From: Thunnus maccoyii
Taxonomy: Eukaryota > Chordata > Actinopteri > Scombriformes > Scombridae
Assembly: GCF_910596095.1 (NCBI RefSeq)
Contig: NC_056535.1
Location: forward strand, 2,265,001-2,329,000
Reading direction: 5' to 3'
Length of the DNA stretch: 64,000 nucleotides
Position numbers and translations under genes: made by a program. Under the pieces are notes generated by a model. The model was not told the origin of the DNA, did not search any database, and saw only the letters and a program-made list of their open reading frames with translations. How positions within the stretch are numbered: position 1 is the stretch's first letter; each line of letters opens with the position of its first letter. Positions 33,370-59,695 of the stretch are shown here, piece after piece.

Positions 33370-36300
33370 CCATATAAGGACTCTTCCTGTGCTGGGAGCC
33401 ATTTTCACCGCTCAGTGTCAGTCAGTGCAGATCAGTAGCAGGAGCAGTGACTATTGTTTCATTCATTTTAAAACTACTCTGATCTCATATCATTATGGCT
33501 CTTTTATCCACTGTTTCAGTAGTGATTTCATTCACAGTGTGATGGATGGGGATCAGACTTTGGATGTAATAGATGTGTAGTAGATGTGTGTGGCTCTGTA
33601 TGCGAGGTTGCACACATGGATCTTATGATTTATTGAGATGAAAGCAACTATCAGTTCATCAGCTGCAGAATAACAGCTTCACACAAATACAAAGCACATA
33701 TGATAGAAGACAATATATTGGTAATTATTCTTCAAAGAGCAATTAACTTCCACCTTACAGCAATTCACTCAGTGCATTAACGGCTGTATGACAAAGCAGA
33801 GATATAAAAACACACAGAAGGTTCAACTGATTGCCAGAGGCATCCACTAAACTTGTTCTATCACTGCATTACTCCAAGAGATCGCTTTGAGTTTTTTTTT
33901 TCAAATGTCAGAAATCTATGTGGTAACTTGTTGGCATAAGATTTTATGTCATTCTTTTAGCGGGCATAGACATACAGGTATCACACAATATCAAACACAC
34001 CCAAATGAGGGAATCATGTGTTTTGGAAGCATACTCTTCCCTCCAGAGTTCCACACACTTGGAGAATCTATTCAGAGGAGCAATGAAGCTGTTTTGTTCT
34101 GGACAACACCTTACTAACACACTCCAAGTTTTCCTTTCATTCCTCACACATTTATACATCACCTAATATAACTAGGAGACTAGTTTACCACAAGTGTTAC
34201 TATTGCTGATCAGTGCATCCCTGCAGGACATATTGAGACTGACAATAATAAATACATTAACAATCTAACTCTTTAAATGAAATCAAAATTCCAGATGAGT
34301 TCCAGATCAGTTATTAAAATCATCATGGGACTGACAAAATATATTCTGACACTGTCTGTCTTAATTACCATTTACTTATTTATTATTGTATAGAGCATTT
34401 AGCCACGTAGAATCTAAATGCTTCTATCACTTCTCTCTTCCCATAACCATGTTTCTGTTTGCTGTTTACTGTCAATGATCTGATAAAGGCACAACGCCAA
34501 AAATATCTGATTTGTTGGCCGTTGTCCGTGTGATGAAGTGACCACAAACTCACAGCCTACTTCCCTGCTCTCATGTGTACTAATTGGGTCTAAAGCAAAG
34601 GGGACAGAACCAGATGCTGAAATGAAGCCTCTCAACTATTTACTGATCTACACAAAGAAAACAAAACTCAAAACAAGGAAAAGGGGAAAAAAACGAGCAG
34701 TGACATGAAAATCTGAGGCAAAAAGAAGCAGGGCAACAGTATGGTGGGGCTGAGTGTGTTTAGAGCTTACATTGCATGTGAGGAGGCGAGTGCAGACTTT
34801 CTTCCGGTCGGGGTCAAGGACGCCGCAGTGTTTGTCCAAGTCACATTCTCTCTCTGAGGACACACAGAGAGCATCTCAGCTACATCATCACACAGTCAAC
34901 AAACAATCCAAAACATGTCAGGTTTTCTAGAACCCCCGTCCCAAAGTGTTGCCAACAAACATCTAGTTAAAAAAAACACAGACATTTAAAAATTCTAGAA
35001 TTTTTTTACTTAAATGTGTTGTACAGGCTGGACTAGCAGCCACTTGACACCCTGTCTACACAGGAGGCTTTTCAGTCAGATGGAACAGATACACTTCTAT
35101 TTTAATGAATACAGCTGTCTACACAGACTGCACCACGGCCTGTGTTTCAGTCACGCTTTACACAAATAAATCACAACCCATAGAGTCTCTTTAAGTTCAA
35201 GTCTATTTTCTTTAGTTTATCATGTATAACTACAATTATTGTGTACTGGGCTCTGATTACTGCCAAAACACGGGTGAATTCACAGCAGTACTGAGCCAAA
35301 ACGCATCCTGCATAGACACCAGCCCTCCAAACACTGCCTTTTCTCCCCCAAAACAGAGCTTTTCTGAAATAGTCTGCAAGTGTTTAAATCTTAAAATGCT
35401 GGCTTGGTATTTCGTGTGTTCCGGGAAAACTGAGCTTTTGTAAGCAATGACATAAGCTGCCCAGTGAGGGGCCGTGTGGCAATGAAGTTTCTGCCTCTAA
35501 CTTTCCCCTGTGATCGATCATATTAAATGTAATTATAGCCCATCATGCAGCAGAGCTGCTGCTGTCATTAAAATAGTTATGTTGATATTGCCAGACAACT
35601 TCACGATTATAAAATAATGATTTTATCACCACAGTCCAGCATCTTGGGGATTACTACTGGTTAAGAGTGTTTAAGAGCCGCAATTATAACACTAGAATCA
35701 AGCTTGTTCCATTGTCTGACAACAGAACCAGGAAAATATGTAAATGAGACCAACTATATCTTGAAATCAGCTGTGTCAAAACACAATACAGGTGATCACA
35801 GAGAGCAGGAAGATTTATAGGGCTGATAGAGTAACTGACTGTGGCTAAGACGTTTTTCCTCTTCTCAGTATTTTAAATATGAGCACAGTATAGACATAGT
35901 CTGACAAAAGACATAGCGGATACGCAGAAGTAGAATGCTCCGACGAAAGAAAAGAAAGCAGAGTAAGTTCAACTTGAATTAACTTTTGTGCTGATCAAAC
36001 AGCATAAATCTACTTGGCGTTTAACTTGTGATTGTCAAGACAGTGGAAGGCAAGATTGTCACCATGCTAACTTTTCAGAGTTGTAAAATTGTGCCTCGTG
36101 CGTTTTGGTGAAGTCAACAAGCCACGTATTGCTTGAGTTTACACTACACTACACTGACCTTAGGACACTACATCAGTTTCTGTGTGGTACCTGTGTTGTA
36201 GCTGAACTAGCAGCTCTACTATGAGAGGCTCTGCGGTGTGTGTGTGTCTGTAGGGGAGTGTCAGTACATAGCTGTATCCCTGCTCATGGTAAACGTTACC

Positions 36301-39300
36301 ACAGTTATCGATGGGCCTATTTGTCATGTTTACTGCCACAGAAAAGTAATGACTCTCCCATTCATGTACGATATTGTCTCTCTGCCATCTCTCATCAGGC
36401 TTGCTAACTCCACCAGCAGTTATGTGTTACCGTTATGTTATGCTACAGTAAGCCAGTGTTCTGGTTTTTATACTTGGCGCGGCAGCTGATATACAAAATA
36501 TACCTTGGAGTCTTAGATATTTCGTCACGACCAGGGAGGGGCAGAAAATTCAGCTGAAATAAATTTTCAAATGCAAGCAGATACAAATAAGTTCATTTTG
36601 AGCAGAAAAGGCGATTATTGTGTTTGAAAAATCTCCTGTATCACCAAATGCCAACATAAGCCTATACGATTATGTGTGCAGTGTAAAAAAAGGTTTAGTG
36701 TGTAGTTACCCTTTAAACATGAACAGACTACATGATAAGTATTCATCCTTTAACCTCTCACTTTTTCCATATTACCCAAATCTGTCCATCTGTACTCACT
36801 GGAGGCCACTTTGTTGTAGGGTCTGGGGATCCGGTGGCTTGGCACCGCAGGGGCCAGAGAGGAGTCCTTCCTCTGGGTGGGGGGCCTGTCATTGGGTGAA
36901 GGCCTGCTAGGTGGTGTGCCTCCGTGCGGCCAGGGGGGATCTCTGAGGGATGGTGGAGGAGAGCTCATCGGAGGCTCCAGAGGCGGCGGTTGTTTGAATA
37001 CTGATGACTCTGTGTGGCTGCTGTGGGAGGACTTTTCCAGCGGGGAATGTCTGGGTGATGGGAGGAGAAGGGCCGATAAAGTTAACTTGTTGGATTACCT
37101 TTCAGCAGCTGGCAAAATCAAAAAAACGTCTACTTTTTAAAACAAAACTGTTGTCCTGACTTTTCAATGCTTTTTTCTGTGTGTAGAATCTCATAGTACA
37201 TGTTGACCAAAATAATAGCTACAGTTTATGTTAAGCTGCAAAAATCACATGTTTAGATTCAGTTTGGCTTTGATGTGATTGGCTGAGGGTCAAGCAACCA
37301 GAGCCAACAGACTGTGTTCAGAGACATTGTTATAATCAATCAGTATTTAATCTTCATTTACTGACTGAACCTATCACATGCCTTACAGCCATGATAAATG
37401 GATCCTCTCTCATTTTTGGCTGGATCGCAACAGCGGGGCCAGCCCTAGAACATGTGAATGTCTGTCCCTGACTGACTGACTGACTGAGTCACTGACTGAG
37501 TGATGGGGTTATGCCATTGGCTGGCTGAAGCCTGGGACAGCCAAGTATCCCAGAATGCATTTCGCACCAACCGGTAGCAGAGCCAGGCTAAAAGCTGTTG
37601 AAATGTTTGCTGTACTATTAATCTGTCACTTTAAGTTTTAATATTTGTTCAAGTGAGAAAGTAACCACTTAGATTCCCAATATGTGGTCAGTTTATCCAA
37701 ATAATGCCCATTTGGAAATTTGCTGACATTTTCAGAGATGTTTTCGGAGCTGCTGGCCAGGTGAGACCAGCTGCTCATCTCAGCTGCTAGCAGCCCGACT
37801 CCTGAGATGATTGGCCGGTCAACGTCCATCGTCATCCCAGAGAGAACATGATCCAATGAACTGATCTGTGCAGCTCTGTGGTCATTTACAACTGGCTCTA
37901 ATGTCTCTGTAGCATTTGGATATGTAACTCCTTTTGGAAGCTTCATGTTTTTACTGGTCAAACAGTTTGACCTAGTCTTGTTTCCTTGTATTTTTCTTCA
38001 AGGAGGGGCTGTTTTTCCATTCTTAACTTAGTGGATTTAACATGTGAAGCCCTTTGAAGCTGGTGCATATCTAGTTTTTAGGATGCCTTTCACCAACTTG
38101 GTCCAAACCTCCTCTAACTGGATTCCAGTTTTATCTTTCATAGACTTTTCATTTTGCTGACTTTTGATTCCACGTCAATTTGACTACGTCTCTCGTTTTG
38201 ATTTCCTGTTCTCGTTCTCTTCCTTCTATTTAAAAGAGTCAACATCCTCAATCACAATCTAATTGTACACAAACCAGCAAACCTTTACAAACAGCAGTCA
38301 AATTATCTCCTCAACTGCAAGACATTCAATTTTCACTAACTGAAGCAAGAAGTTGTAAAATTTGTCAACAAAATTGGGTTGTGTGATGTCAGCATTTTTA
38401 TGTTATAATTATGAAATGCAAAAAATCATGGCATACAATTTAACAACGCTAAACTGGCTAGGACTATAAGGAAGTGAAACAATAGGTCAGCTGATAGAGA
38501 ACCTTTATGAGTGTTCTGTTGTGTCCTAGACAACAAGAACAGTAAGAATATAATATGGAATTTATATATATATGATATAATGACGAGCTCATATCAATTT
38601 GCAACATTTGGGAATAGAATTCCTGATGTTGTATCACAGTATACACATACTGCTTCTACTCCAGAACCTGAGGTGTAAAGATAACAGCCAATATGTCCAA
38701 ATAGTAACGAGATAACGTTGAGGTATTTGTATTGAGGTTATTGTAGGTTTACTGATCTGGTACCAATTTTGGCCAAAGATTTTGTCAATGTTGTTCTGCT
38801 CTCTGTACAGAAGAAAGGGTATGTATGGAGCCTTACAACTTAGAATAACCATATATTTTCACTGAAGTTAACACATTTTCAGCCCGAGTGGACATGTGAA
38901 TGTTTCAGCCCATTTCTCAGCCCTATTGCAAACAAGCTTTTTCAAATTAAGTTTTGAAAAGTGGATCAAAACGTAGGACAAGACTCCAAACATCAAAGAT
39001 TTTGTCAATTTTCTTATGAAGTTCTTTTTTTTTCCAATGACCCCTTATTTCTGCTCTCTACTTTCTACCCAACTTGCCCCGTCCTCTTACCGTACTCCAT
39101 CCTTGGAGTTTTTGGAGTGTCTGTACTGGGGTGGGGTGGAAGGGGAAGGCGGGGTTGCCCGTAACGATCCAACACCTTGGCCTCGACCCTCCCATGATGA
39201 AGCAGAAGCAGCGTTGGTCCCGTGGGAAGGAGAGTGGCCGTGGTGGGGCCTCTGCTGGGGCTGGGGAGCAGGGGTGGGAGAGCGCAGTCGGGCATACAGC

Positions 39301-41510
39301 TTGGCCAGAGGGCCATGTCTCCTCTCGCAGTGCTTTTCAAAAGCCTGCGGCTTCACTACTTGGCCACAATGGCTGCACACCACCAAGTAGAAGTCATCAT
39401 GGCCAGGGTAGAGGCCAAAGATGGACATGTCTGTGAGGAAAGTGGAAAGAAGGACTGTTAAAAGAGGAAATATAACAAATGTACCCACCAGGCTATAGAA
39501 ATTAGCTTCTCACTTAAAAATAAAACATGTGAAATGCATTAGCAGCAGTCTCTCGCACAAAAGAGATTGTGATCTCAATGAGATTACCTGATTAAATAAA
39601 GGTTATATGCGTCAGCCTGTGATAGAATGGCGGCCTGTTCAGCAGGGTGCACCCCACTTTGTGCCCAATGTGAGCAGGGATAGACTCCAGCCACATACAA
39701 CCATGAACAGAATAAGTACTGAAACAACTGAGACAAATCCCAGAGTAGATGTATACTAGGTGAGAAAAGGCGGGTGACAAAAGGTAGAGAAAACTTAAAT
39801 TATAAACCCAGAACAAATATATCAGCTCCAGGTTATTCTTATTAATCATCTAATTGTTTTAACTTTCATTCCCATGTGACATAGATTGCAGCATGAGTGT
39901 GACTAGGTGAACATATACACATACTGTGACGGTATTCTTTATGATTTATCATGTCATGCTCTGGCACGCATACACAATAACACAAAGGGGGAATGTCTGT
40001 CAGACAGCTGCTGTTACAGCCAGGCTAAGTGCCAGAAGGTGCCTAAGCACAACAGTACCCAGCTCTAATGCTCGCCCTGGTCTCTGCAAACCAGCCAACT
40101 TATTTACTCATTGTCTCTGGGTAAGGCTGGAGACCCAAGAGAAGCTGAGGCACAGGTCATTGAGACTTTACAGGTCAGTGTACTCATACAGTAATGTAAA
40201 CACACAAGTAAGGTTTTCAGATTATGCTTTCTTGTTTCAAGATGTTCCAAATAACAACAGCCTTGACTTGTCTTGTAGATGATAGCGTGAAGACTTACCC
40301 TCCTTGCAGAGTGACATAGCCTCTGCAGCCTTTTTGCCATTCTTGCTGTAATCATCCACATCAGGGCCTAAAACATCACACATTAGATACATGTTCAGTA
40401 AGCCCCTTGGGGTCAGGTGTTATCCTAAAGTTGAATATCAAGTTCATCTTTAAGACAAAGCCTAGTCTTACTGTACAAATTCTGCACATCAACAGTCCCT
40501 TAAGCTATGTTATATAAAGGACTGATTTGCAGGTCAACTGCTTATCCACTGACTGTGCTAGTCAACCAAAAGGACCCTGAGCAGTACTCAATTCAATCGT
40601 AGTTTGTTAACAACAAAAAGTAGCTAATGTTGTTGTGAGGTGTAGAAGGACTTTATTTGATAGTTATTGACAGAGTAGCACTTGGAGGGATGCCAGACAA
40701 TGAGTGAGCGCACATACTTAAAAGCTGGGAAGGGCAAGAACACTTTTTGTGGCACGAGTCACACATGAGATTTCCTCTCGCATACAGAGATGTTAATATC
40801 GGTTAAATAGAGGCGGTGACGCTGGCAATCAAAGGGGAGCATTAAAATGAAGCGAAAAGAACACAGAGTAACGTTTGCTAATATCAAAGGCTGGGCCAGC
40901 ATTTACATGGTGGCAACAGCATCAGACTCCTCCTCCGTCACCGGTGTCTACTCTGAATCCTCTTGCTAGCGTTAGCATGCTAATGCTAACTGCCTCGTCC
41001 TCAACGGCTAGTCTGGCTAGCTAGCCTGCTAGCCTAGCTTTCCACGGCAAGAAGTTGCTCGCCCCACCATCCACACTAGCCTCCTTCCGCTCTGATGCCA
41101 CCGCTGCCCGGCTCGGTTCACTCAAATGAAACGCACCCCTTTAACGCTGGCAGCTTATATTATGACCACAGCCGTAAAATGTGCACTATAATTGCTACAT
41201 TTTAATAACTATCACTTATTTTTTTCTTGAAGACAGCGTATGCGGGGGGAGCTGGGAGAGAGCAACATGTTACCCACCCAGCACTAGGACCCGGCAGGGT
41301 CTTTGTTTGGGTAACATGGTTAGCTCTGTCCTCCGTTTCCACGAAAATAAACCCCGGTGCTTTGGATAAATGGCTTCATAGCTGCCGGTGTTTGCGTCAA
41401 TGTGCTTCCTTACCATCCGCCGCTGTCACACCGGCCCACTCGGCCCAGGCAGTCCAGCTTTGACCCACGAAATCATCGAGGCTAGGCACCCGCCGATCCA
41501 GAGCAGCCAT
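26667..41510 (-). CDS. atxn7l2: atxn7l2, ataxin-7-like 2 (SAGA-associated), nine coding exons; last exon uncertain
   Basis: ATXN7-family proteins anchor the deubiquitinase module to the SAGA chromatin complex in the nucleus. Minus-strand exons: 41414-41510, 40299-40367, 39091-39430, 36800-37050, 34771-34853, 30978-31189, 30172-30352, 29118-29239, 26667-27642. They total 2331 nt (777 codons) with every phase agreeing. It starts [20 protein letters not shown] zinc-binding segment with C74, C77, H89 and H94 follows KEDMSIFG. The SCA7 domain (about 253-320) reads [20 protein letters not shown] and then IHSIHQRR...[12 protein letters not shown]. Exon 8 holds [19 protein letters not shown]. Exon 9 is Ser/Pro/Gly-rich with GRP-core basic motifs. 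The order cyb561d1-atxn7l2-sypl2 matches human 1p13.3. The C-terminal exon is not settled. Confidence 0.93.
26760..27600 (-). repeat. atxn7l2: low-complexity Ser/Pro/Gly coding tract in atxn7l2 exon 9
   Basis: GAGGAG-type purine repeats on the + strand encode poly-Ser runs on the minus strand, at about residues 503-512, 615-625 and 745-760. The open antisense frames in this stretch are mirror images of this composition. Confidence 0.85.
28095..28130. repeat. GTTAGCTAAY cluster
   Basis: Three imperfect GTTAGCTA units in about 35 bp, ending GTTAGCTAACGTTAAC, which is palindromic in part. It lies in atxn7l2 intron 8. Confidence 0.6.
33334..33368. repeat. (CA)n microsatellite
   Basis: About 17 CA units in atxn7l2 intron 5. 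Confidence 0.92.
33960..34150 (+). mobile_element. Tc1-like transposon relic (3' end)
   Basis: Aligns by eye with the 3' part of the element at 61543-62423. Shared text in order: CACCCAAATGAGGGAATCAT, CTTCCCTCCAGAGTTC, CTTGGAGAATCTATTCAGAG, AGCAATGAAGCTGTTTTG, ACAACACCTTACTAACA and TTTTCCTTTCATT. It is clearly more diverged than the other two copies and has no open frame. It sits in atxn7l2 intron 5, on the opposite strand to the gene. Confidence 0.7.
39605..39770 (+). repeat. dispersed repeat tail (LINE/SINE-type)
   Basis: Reads GCCTGTGATAGAATGGCGGC, CTGTTCAGCAGGGTGCACCC and GGGATAGACTCCAGCCACAT. This is the familiar 3'-tail text of a widespread fish retroposon family. It lies in atxn7l2 intron 2. 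Confidence 0.65.
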
Positions 41511-41660
41511 TACTTTTACTGCGCGTTCACGCACCGCCATCATCACTGCGCGGCAAGCAGCTTACGTCATATCTCGCGCTCTCGACAGGATAGGAACTTC
41601 CTGCGTGCGCGTACTTGGGACACCCACACCCGGAGAGGCAGGGTGCTGGCATAGAAAGAC
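41511..41660 (-). promoter_or_regulatory. atxn7l2: putative atxn7l2 promoter
   Basis: CpG-dense sequence directly upstream of the atxn7l2 ATG (CGCGTTCACGCACCGCC, CTCGCGCTCTCG, GTGCGCGTACTTGG) in an otherwise AT-rich region. AACTTCCTGCG near 41600 is an ETS-like core. No TATA box stands out. Confidence 0.45.
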
Positions 41661-43500
41661 TCTGTGATGTCATTTCGTCTTTCTTTACAACTTTCAAATA
41701 TTAATGCAGTGTGGCTTCTGAGTCTGAAAACACAACAATGCGAAGAGGAGAAGAAGAACAGGGAGATATGTTGAGCCAATTAACAAACAGACAAAAGCAC
41801 TTCAAAATTCGAATTAAGTAGGCTAGACACAAGAGAACATTTTAAAGAGATAGAAATACCCGTAGAAACGTAAACTCATGCCCAGGTAAACACATAGCCT
41901 ATGGGGCAAGGTAGTTGCATTGAACCTTTCACAGAGGCAGTTATACAGTGAAGCTATGCATTAGAACAACACTTGAAAACCCCACAAAATAGGAAAACAA
42001 ATCAATGAACCCCAAGTTGAACTCCAAAACTGAGAGGAATTAATAGAGCCTTTCCATTATTTATAACCAATAAAGACAATGCAAGGGCTTTTTTTTTTTT
42101 AAATACACTGTTGGGGCCTGAACTCCACACATCTTCCCTTTGTGCACTGTGTATCTACCCTGTCAATTCCAAGTTCCCATTAGCACTCCACACAAACACC
42201 TAGAAAGCAGCAAGTACTCTTGATATGGAATTCAACCTGGCCCTAGGTTAGCTATGTGTCAGTTAGTTTTTGGTATTTGATTCAAAACAACTTTATTTGG
42301 GAGCATTCACCATGTCAGCATAATATAGAATAACATAGTCAAGGTCTAAATATTGACACAGTGCCGTTATAAAAGACCCAGGGAAGTTGCCCATTTCCCC
42401 CTGTTGAGCCTCCAGAAGAACTGTGTCTCTAGATTAGAGTAAATTGAGGACTTCCTTTGCTCACAATCTTCAAAACTGCTGGCTCTTTTTTTTCCCCAAG
42501 AGGTGATGTTCTATTAGTCTGCATTAAAATGAGACATGCTTCTAATATTCTCTACCCTTCATGTCTGCTAATAGGGGTAGCTCAAACATTAGAAATACCT
42601 TTTTATATACAGCAATGCAATCAATTACACACTACCGCCAACTCAATAAATACTATAAAGATGAAAAACTTATATAAAAGTTATGTGATGTGATGACAAT
42701 TTTCTTCTAATTACCACCATCCCCAAACAGAATTGTACATACTGTAAGCATAGCTGCATCCCCCACAGAGGCCCCAGCTGTTAGGCAACACTTGACAACA
42801 GTGCAAGTTAACCTTTTACGTCCAAATAAGCTTCTCCCCTGGTTCTGACAGATTGTGAATCACTGGACTGATGTTTACCTGTGTGTGACTCATGTAATTT
42901 ATCATCAGTTGCACGATTGTGATTGAGCCTATATTTGTACATCCGTATGTATATTCTCACCTCAGGACAAGCACACTTCTGTTGACAGCGAGAGTGTGGG
43001 ACAGGGAGAATATGTTCTTAAGTGGTGATCAGAAGTCACAGGTCCACACACGTGGACACACCTTCCCCCTTTCCCAATCCCTATAAGTGGTTAAGCCTCA
43101 CACAGCCAGGGCTGTGCTGCAACACAAACACAATTCACTATGAATGATGTAACTGTAACTTACATGTAAACTGTGTGTCTGGGGTCTTGTAATGTCACCT
43201 CATAAATCATATTTACATCAAACTAAGGAAAAAGATGGTTTGTGTACATTTGTCAGTGGGAATGAAGTCACTTTCATTTGTCTGAAAAAGAAAATAGTGA
43301 CAAAAGCTGTAATTAAACATGTTTTATATATATTTTACAGTTACTCTAAGTGATCTCTGAGTTTCAACTAAATCCTAGATAAATACAACCTATCATGTTA
43401 TCAGTATGTCCAAATACAAAGCACCTTAGCTTAAGAAGTCTGAAGCCTGTCTCATGGCCAGCCCAATTGCATCTATCAGTTACTGTCACTGATCTGGACA
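41661..43500. other. intergenic sequence between atxn7l2 and sypl2
   Basis: AT-rich with no gene, repeat or long frame that I can support. Confidence 0.5.
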
Positions 43501-43996
43501 TACAGACAGGTGACAGATTAAAGGAAAAACAAACATAAAATGTCTTAGTAAGGTGTTGGGCCTCCATATGCCACCAGAACAGCTTCAATGCACCTTGGCA
43601 TTGATTCTTGGTGGTGGAGAGCACTGTCTAACACGACAGTCCAGAATCTCCCATAGGTGTTCACTTGGGTTGAGATCTGATGACTGTGAAGGTCATAGCA
43701 TATGGTTCACATCATTTTCATGCTCATCAAACCATGCATGACCCTTCGTGCTCTATGGATGGTAGCATTGTCATCGTGGAAGAGACCACTCCCATCAGGA
43801 TAGAAATGTTTCATCATAGGATAAAGATGATCACTCAGAACAACTTTGTATTGATTTGCTTCCCTCTAAGAGGACAAGTGGACCCAAACCATGCCAGCAA
43901 AATGCCCCCCACAGCATAACAGAGCCACCAGATCCCCTCACTGTAGGGGTCAAACATTCAGGCCTGTACCAGTTGTTCCTATGTAACCTGTCTGTA
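43501..43996 (-). mobile_element. Tc1-like deletion derivative, about 0.5 kb, both terminal inverted repeats present
   Basis: The left end is TACAGACAGGTGAC and the right end is GTAACCTGTCTGTA, a matching inverted pair with TA at the outer edges, as expected for Tc1/mariner elements. The interior is the reverse complement of transposase text, with degenerate matches such as GTTGGGCCTCCATATGCCAC and TTGGAAGAGACCACTCCC-like sequence. One end of the transposase gene is missing and frames are broken. It belongs to the same family as the copy at 61543-62423, in the opposite orientation. Confidence 0.85.
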
Positions 43997-46900
43997 TTTC
44001 CCGATGATTAGAAATCATGCTTGAATAACATTAATACAATGTATACAGATTATCCAACTGATAATAATACATAGACTGCATTGGATAGAAAATAGTTGCA
44101 TACTTTGACTGGAAATGAATATCAGTAGACCCTTGTTGGAGATGTGAAGGGAGTGGTGCCTCTATTCTATGTATACTTTTCATGTCCAGCACTTAAAGAT
44201 GTGTGGTAATTTGGAGTGCTAAAGAAGCATGCAGATCCCAGCTTCTGCAAAATTGCCTTTGTTGGGCTCAACCACTGAACTTTTGTATCTTAGAATGATA
44301 CTCACATTGAAAGAGTTTGCTGTAATTGTTCCCTCTGTCCATACTGACTGTGAGGAGATGTCTTCATAATGTGATTCCAGTTTAAATGATGGGGGCAGTA
44401 TGTTTAATATGGCACTATCCATTGTAAACACTACTTCCCTCATGTCCTCCTTGTTTCTCCATGCAGGAGAGGAGAGACGATTGGTGTTGAGGCAGGACAG
44501 GAAAAGAGAAGTGACAAAGCTCTGGGATTAATCTGTTATCAGGGAAGGATGCCACTGGCTCTTTCTTTTATGGTTTCTCTCATATCTAGCTGAGTAGTAC
44601 TGTTAAGTGATTCATAATACAATCAGGACATTTGAGGCACTATCTGCAGCACTGAAAAATTTCTGAATTTGTCGCCACCTAGTGTTAGTATAAAAAAGGA
44701 CATTTGCAGACAGTAGTCACTGACTCTATGGATTTGACCCCGAGACACTGAATGAATGGGCTGAAAGCAAAACATAATGCAGACTGCATCGATTTTAAGA
44801 AGAACTTTCATTTTTCGACAAAAAAACAATACTATTAGACCAATTCAAAAGATGCTAAAAAAAAAACTTGACGGTTCTGCACATAGTGACTTTAAATCAT
44901 CAAGGTGGTGAACAAGTTTGCAATATAATTTTAAAGAAAAGTCGGAATCCAGCATTTGCAGCTCTCATGTTTTACATGTCAATACAGACAGACCATTGTT
45001 TCCTTCTGCACAAAATGGCATAAAATACATAAATGAAAAGTCCAATGTCAACAATCCATTACATAAACATCCCACATATGACTGTGCTCTAATTGAACTA
45101 TGATTTCTTGTTTATAATTGATAAAGAAACTTAATTATATATGTCATTTCAATATGATGTGGAAAATATATTACTTTACTCATAGTGACTCAAACAGCTG
45201 CTCATATATTACCTATAGAGGCTTCAGCTATCAAATAAAAAAGCTGCACAGATGGCCCAATAACTCTGATCAAAATCTATTCATGCACAGTTCCTTCATA
45301 GACATTAGATCTCTCTTAGTGCAATGCAAGAAGTCAGTGTCTTGACAGTTATCAACAGTGACTCAGAACAACTGTACAAGTTCAATACAAAACCTTCTGA
45401 TGTATGGCAACGGCTGTCAAGTTACATGTACTGTATGCTGGAACAATGGGCAGGAGTCATGAAGGAATACAGCAGGATTACTGGCAACCACATTCTGCCA
45501 CTTCTGTTACTTGAACTATTTATCATCACAAGATTAAGCCTTAAGCTATGTAGTGGTACAACAAATTTAACAGCAAATTTGACAAAGTTACAAAAAAAAA
45601 AGAGAAAAAGGGAAAGCTGCACATGGACACTTTTTTCCATAGGGAAATACAAACAGAAACCCAACAATGGCTTTAAAATATGCAATGGACCAATTAATGC
45701 AGATAAAAAAATACATATGAATTGTATATAAATAATGTAACTGCAAGTTACCTTTTGCAAGATGGTTTGAACATGGATGAATCTTAGTGTTATTGACTAA
45801 TGTAAATGTAACATTGTGATGAAACAGGAACTAAACATGGTTTGGCCTCGTCAGTCATTTATACTGTGAAGCCATGTACAACAGCTACTGGAGTAAACAT
45901 GTAGAGAGCTGGCCTTGTTCGGGATACAGGCTGAAAATAAACACGTGTGGCCAATGCTGTCACAACCTGAAATATCAGTCAAAACAACACTTTCAAAATA
46001 AAGGCCTCTGCTTCCCCACTTGAAGTACAGAGAGGTTCAGTAGATTGTAGTGAGTTTTTGTCTTTATACTTACAGTGTGTATTCTTTTTGCGATGAACGG
46101 TGAAGTGCAAGAAAATTAAAGTGTGTTAAAATTGGAACATTCATGTAGTTATTGAGTGTATATCATGAGATTAGAACATCAGTGGGGGGGCAGGGGTGAC
46201 ATATATATTGGGGGATGTTTGATCTTTAGATGGTCTGATGCTTTGGAGGCAGAGTTCAAAGAGTAGTCTACTGATACAATAAAGCTCCTGCTATCAGGTT
46301 TTCCTTTGACTAGAGGAAAAGGAGCATTCAACAAATCTTGAACTTCAGGCTATGACTTATTTACATTGACATTGAGTAACTGAGATCTTTAGCATTACTG
46401 TATTTGGAATCTGAACTGTAGCACTGTACAGATTACATAATGGAAAAACGAGAAACAGAACAGGTCCTTACTAGACTCAAAAGAAAATGAGTCGGGTGCA
46501 TTGGTTTCCACCAAAAATGTTTTCTTCTGGATGTTGGTTCTTATAACAACACGTCTCAGTTGGGAGGGTCATTAGATTTCAACTTGCCTTTTTTCCCCCT
46601 TGCTGAAGGCGAGAGGGGATCTTGGTGTCTTACATCACAATTTCATCACTAGATGTTCCCTGAAGGGCAAACATCAAGGGAGGATACTGTGCTAATGTGG
46701 AAGCGAATGCACTGCAGGCCTGCTGTTTTGAACACCTAATAGATTTAAACTCTACATTCACAGCAACTCTTATTGTACGTAGTGTGTAAGCATTTTAGTG
46801 TGTATTTGTATTTAGTGTTTCCAAGGCACATGGGAATTGGGAGTTGATGACAGCTTATTAAAAAGAAAAAAAAGAACAAAAGGTTGCTCAGTTGTTAGGG

Positions 46901-47078
46901 ACTAAATTAAGTTGAGCTGAAGACCCGTAGAAATAGCTGAGGATGATGGTTGGGGGGTATTGGGACAATTGTTTTCCTTTTGTTTCCGTTTCTGCAGGTT
47001 AACATTAGAACCAGTGTTGGGCACAAAGCATCTCTGCTGTGGGTACAGGGCTATGCTTGAGGAGCCTCAGTGAACTGG
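43997..47078 (-). other. region 3' of sypl2, probably including its long 3' UTR
   Basis: No gene is supportable. The overlapping 135-codon (45324-45731, +) and 112-codon (45422-45760, -) frames lack motifs and splice context. I found no convincing minus-strand AATAAA close to the sypl2 stop, so the 3' UTR end is unknown. Confidence 0.45.

Positions 47079-59695
<12,617 letters not shown>

Larger units (their letters stand above)
31190..34770. other. atxn7l2: atxn7l2 intron 5, repeat-bearing
   Basis: A 3.6-kb intron with no exon-like frame. It holds a (TA)n run at 32551-32569, a (CA)n run at 33334-33368 and a Tc1-like relic near 33960-34150. The rest shows nothing I can name. Confidence 0.6.

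Noticed and set aside
45324-45760. Overlapping 135-codon (+) and 112-codon (-) frames
   Set aside because: Opposed open frames in AT-rich DNA without motifs; the + frame includes a Lys-rich run from a poly-A tract.
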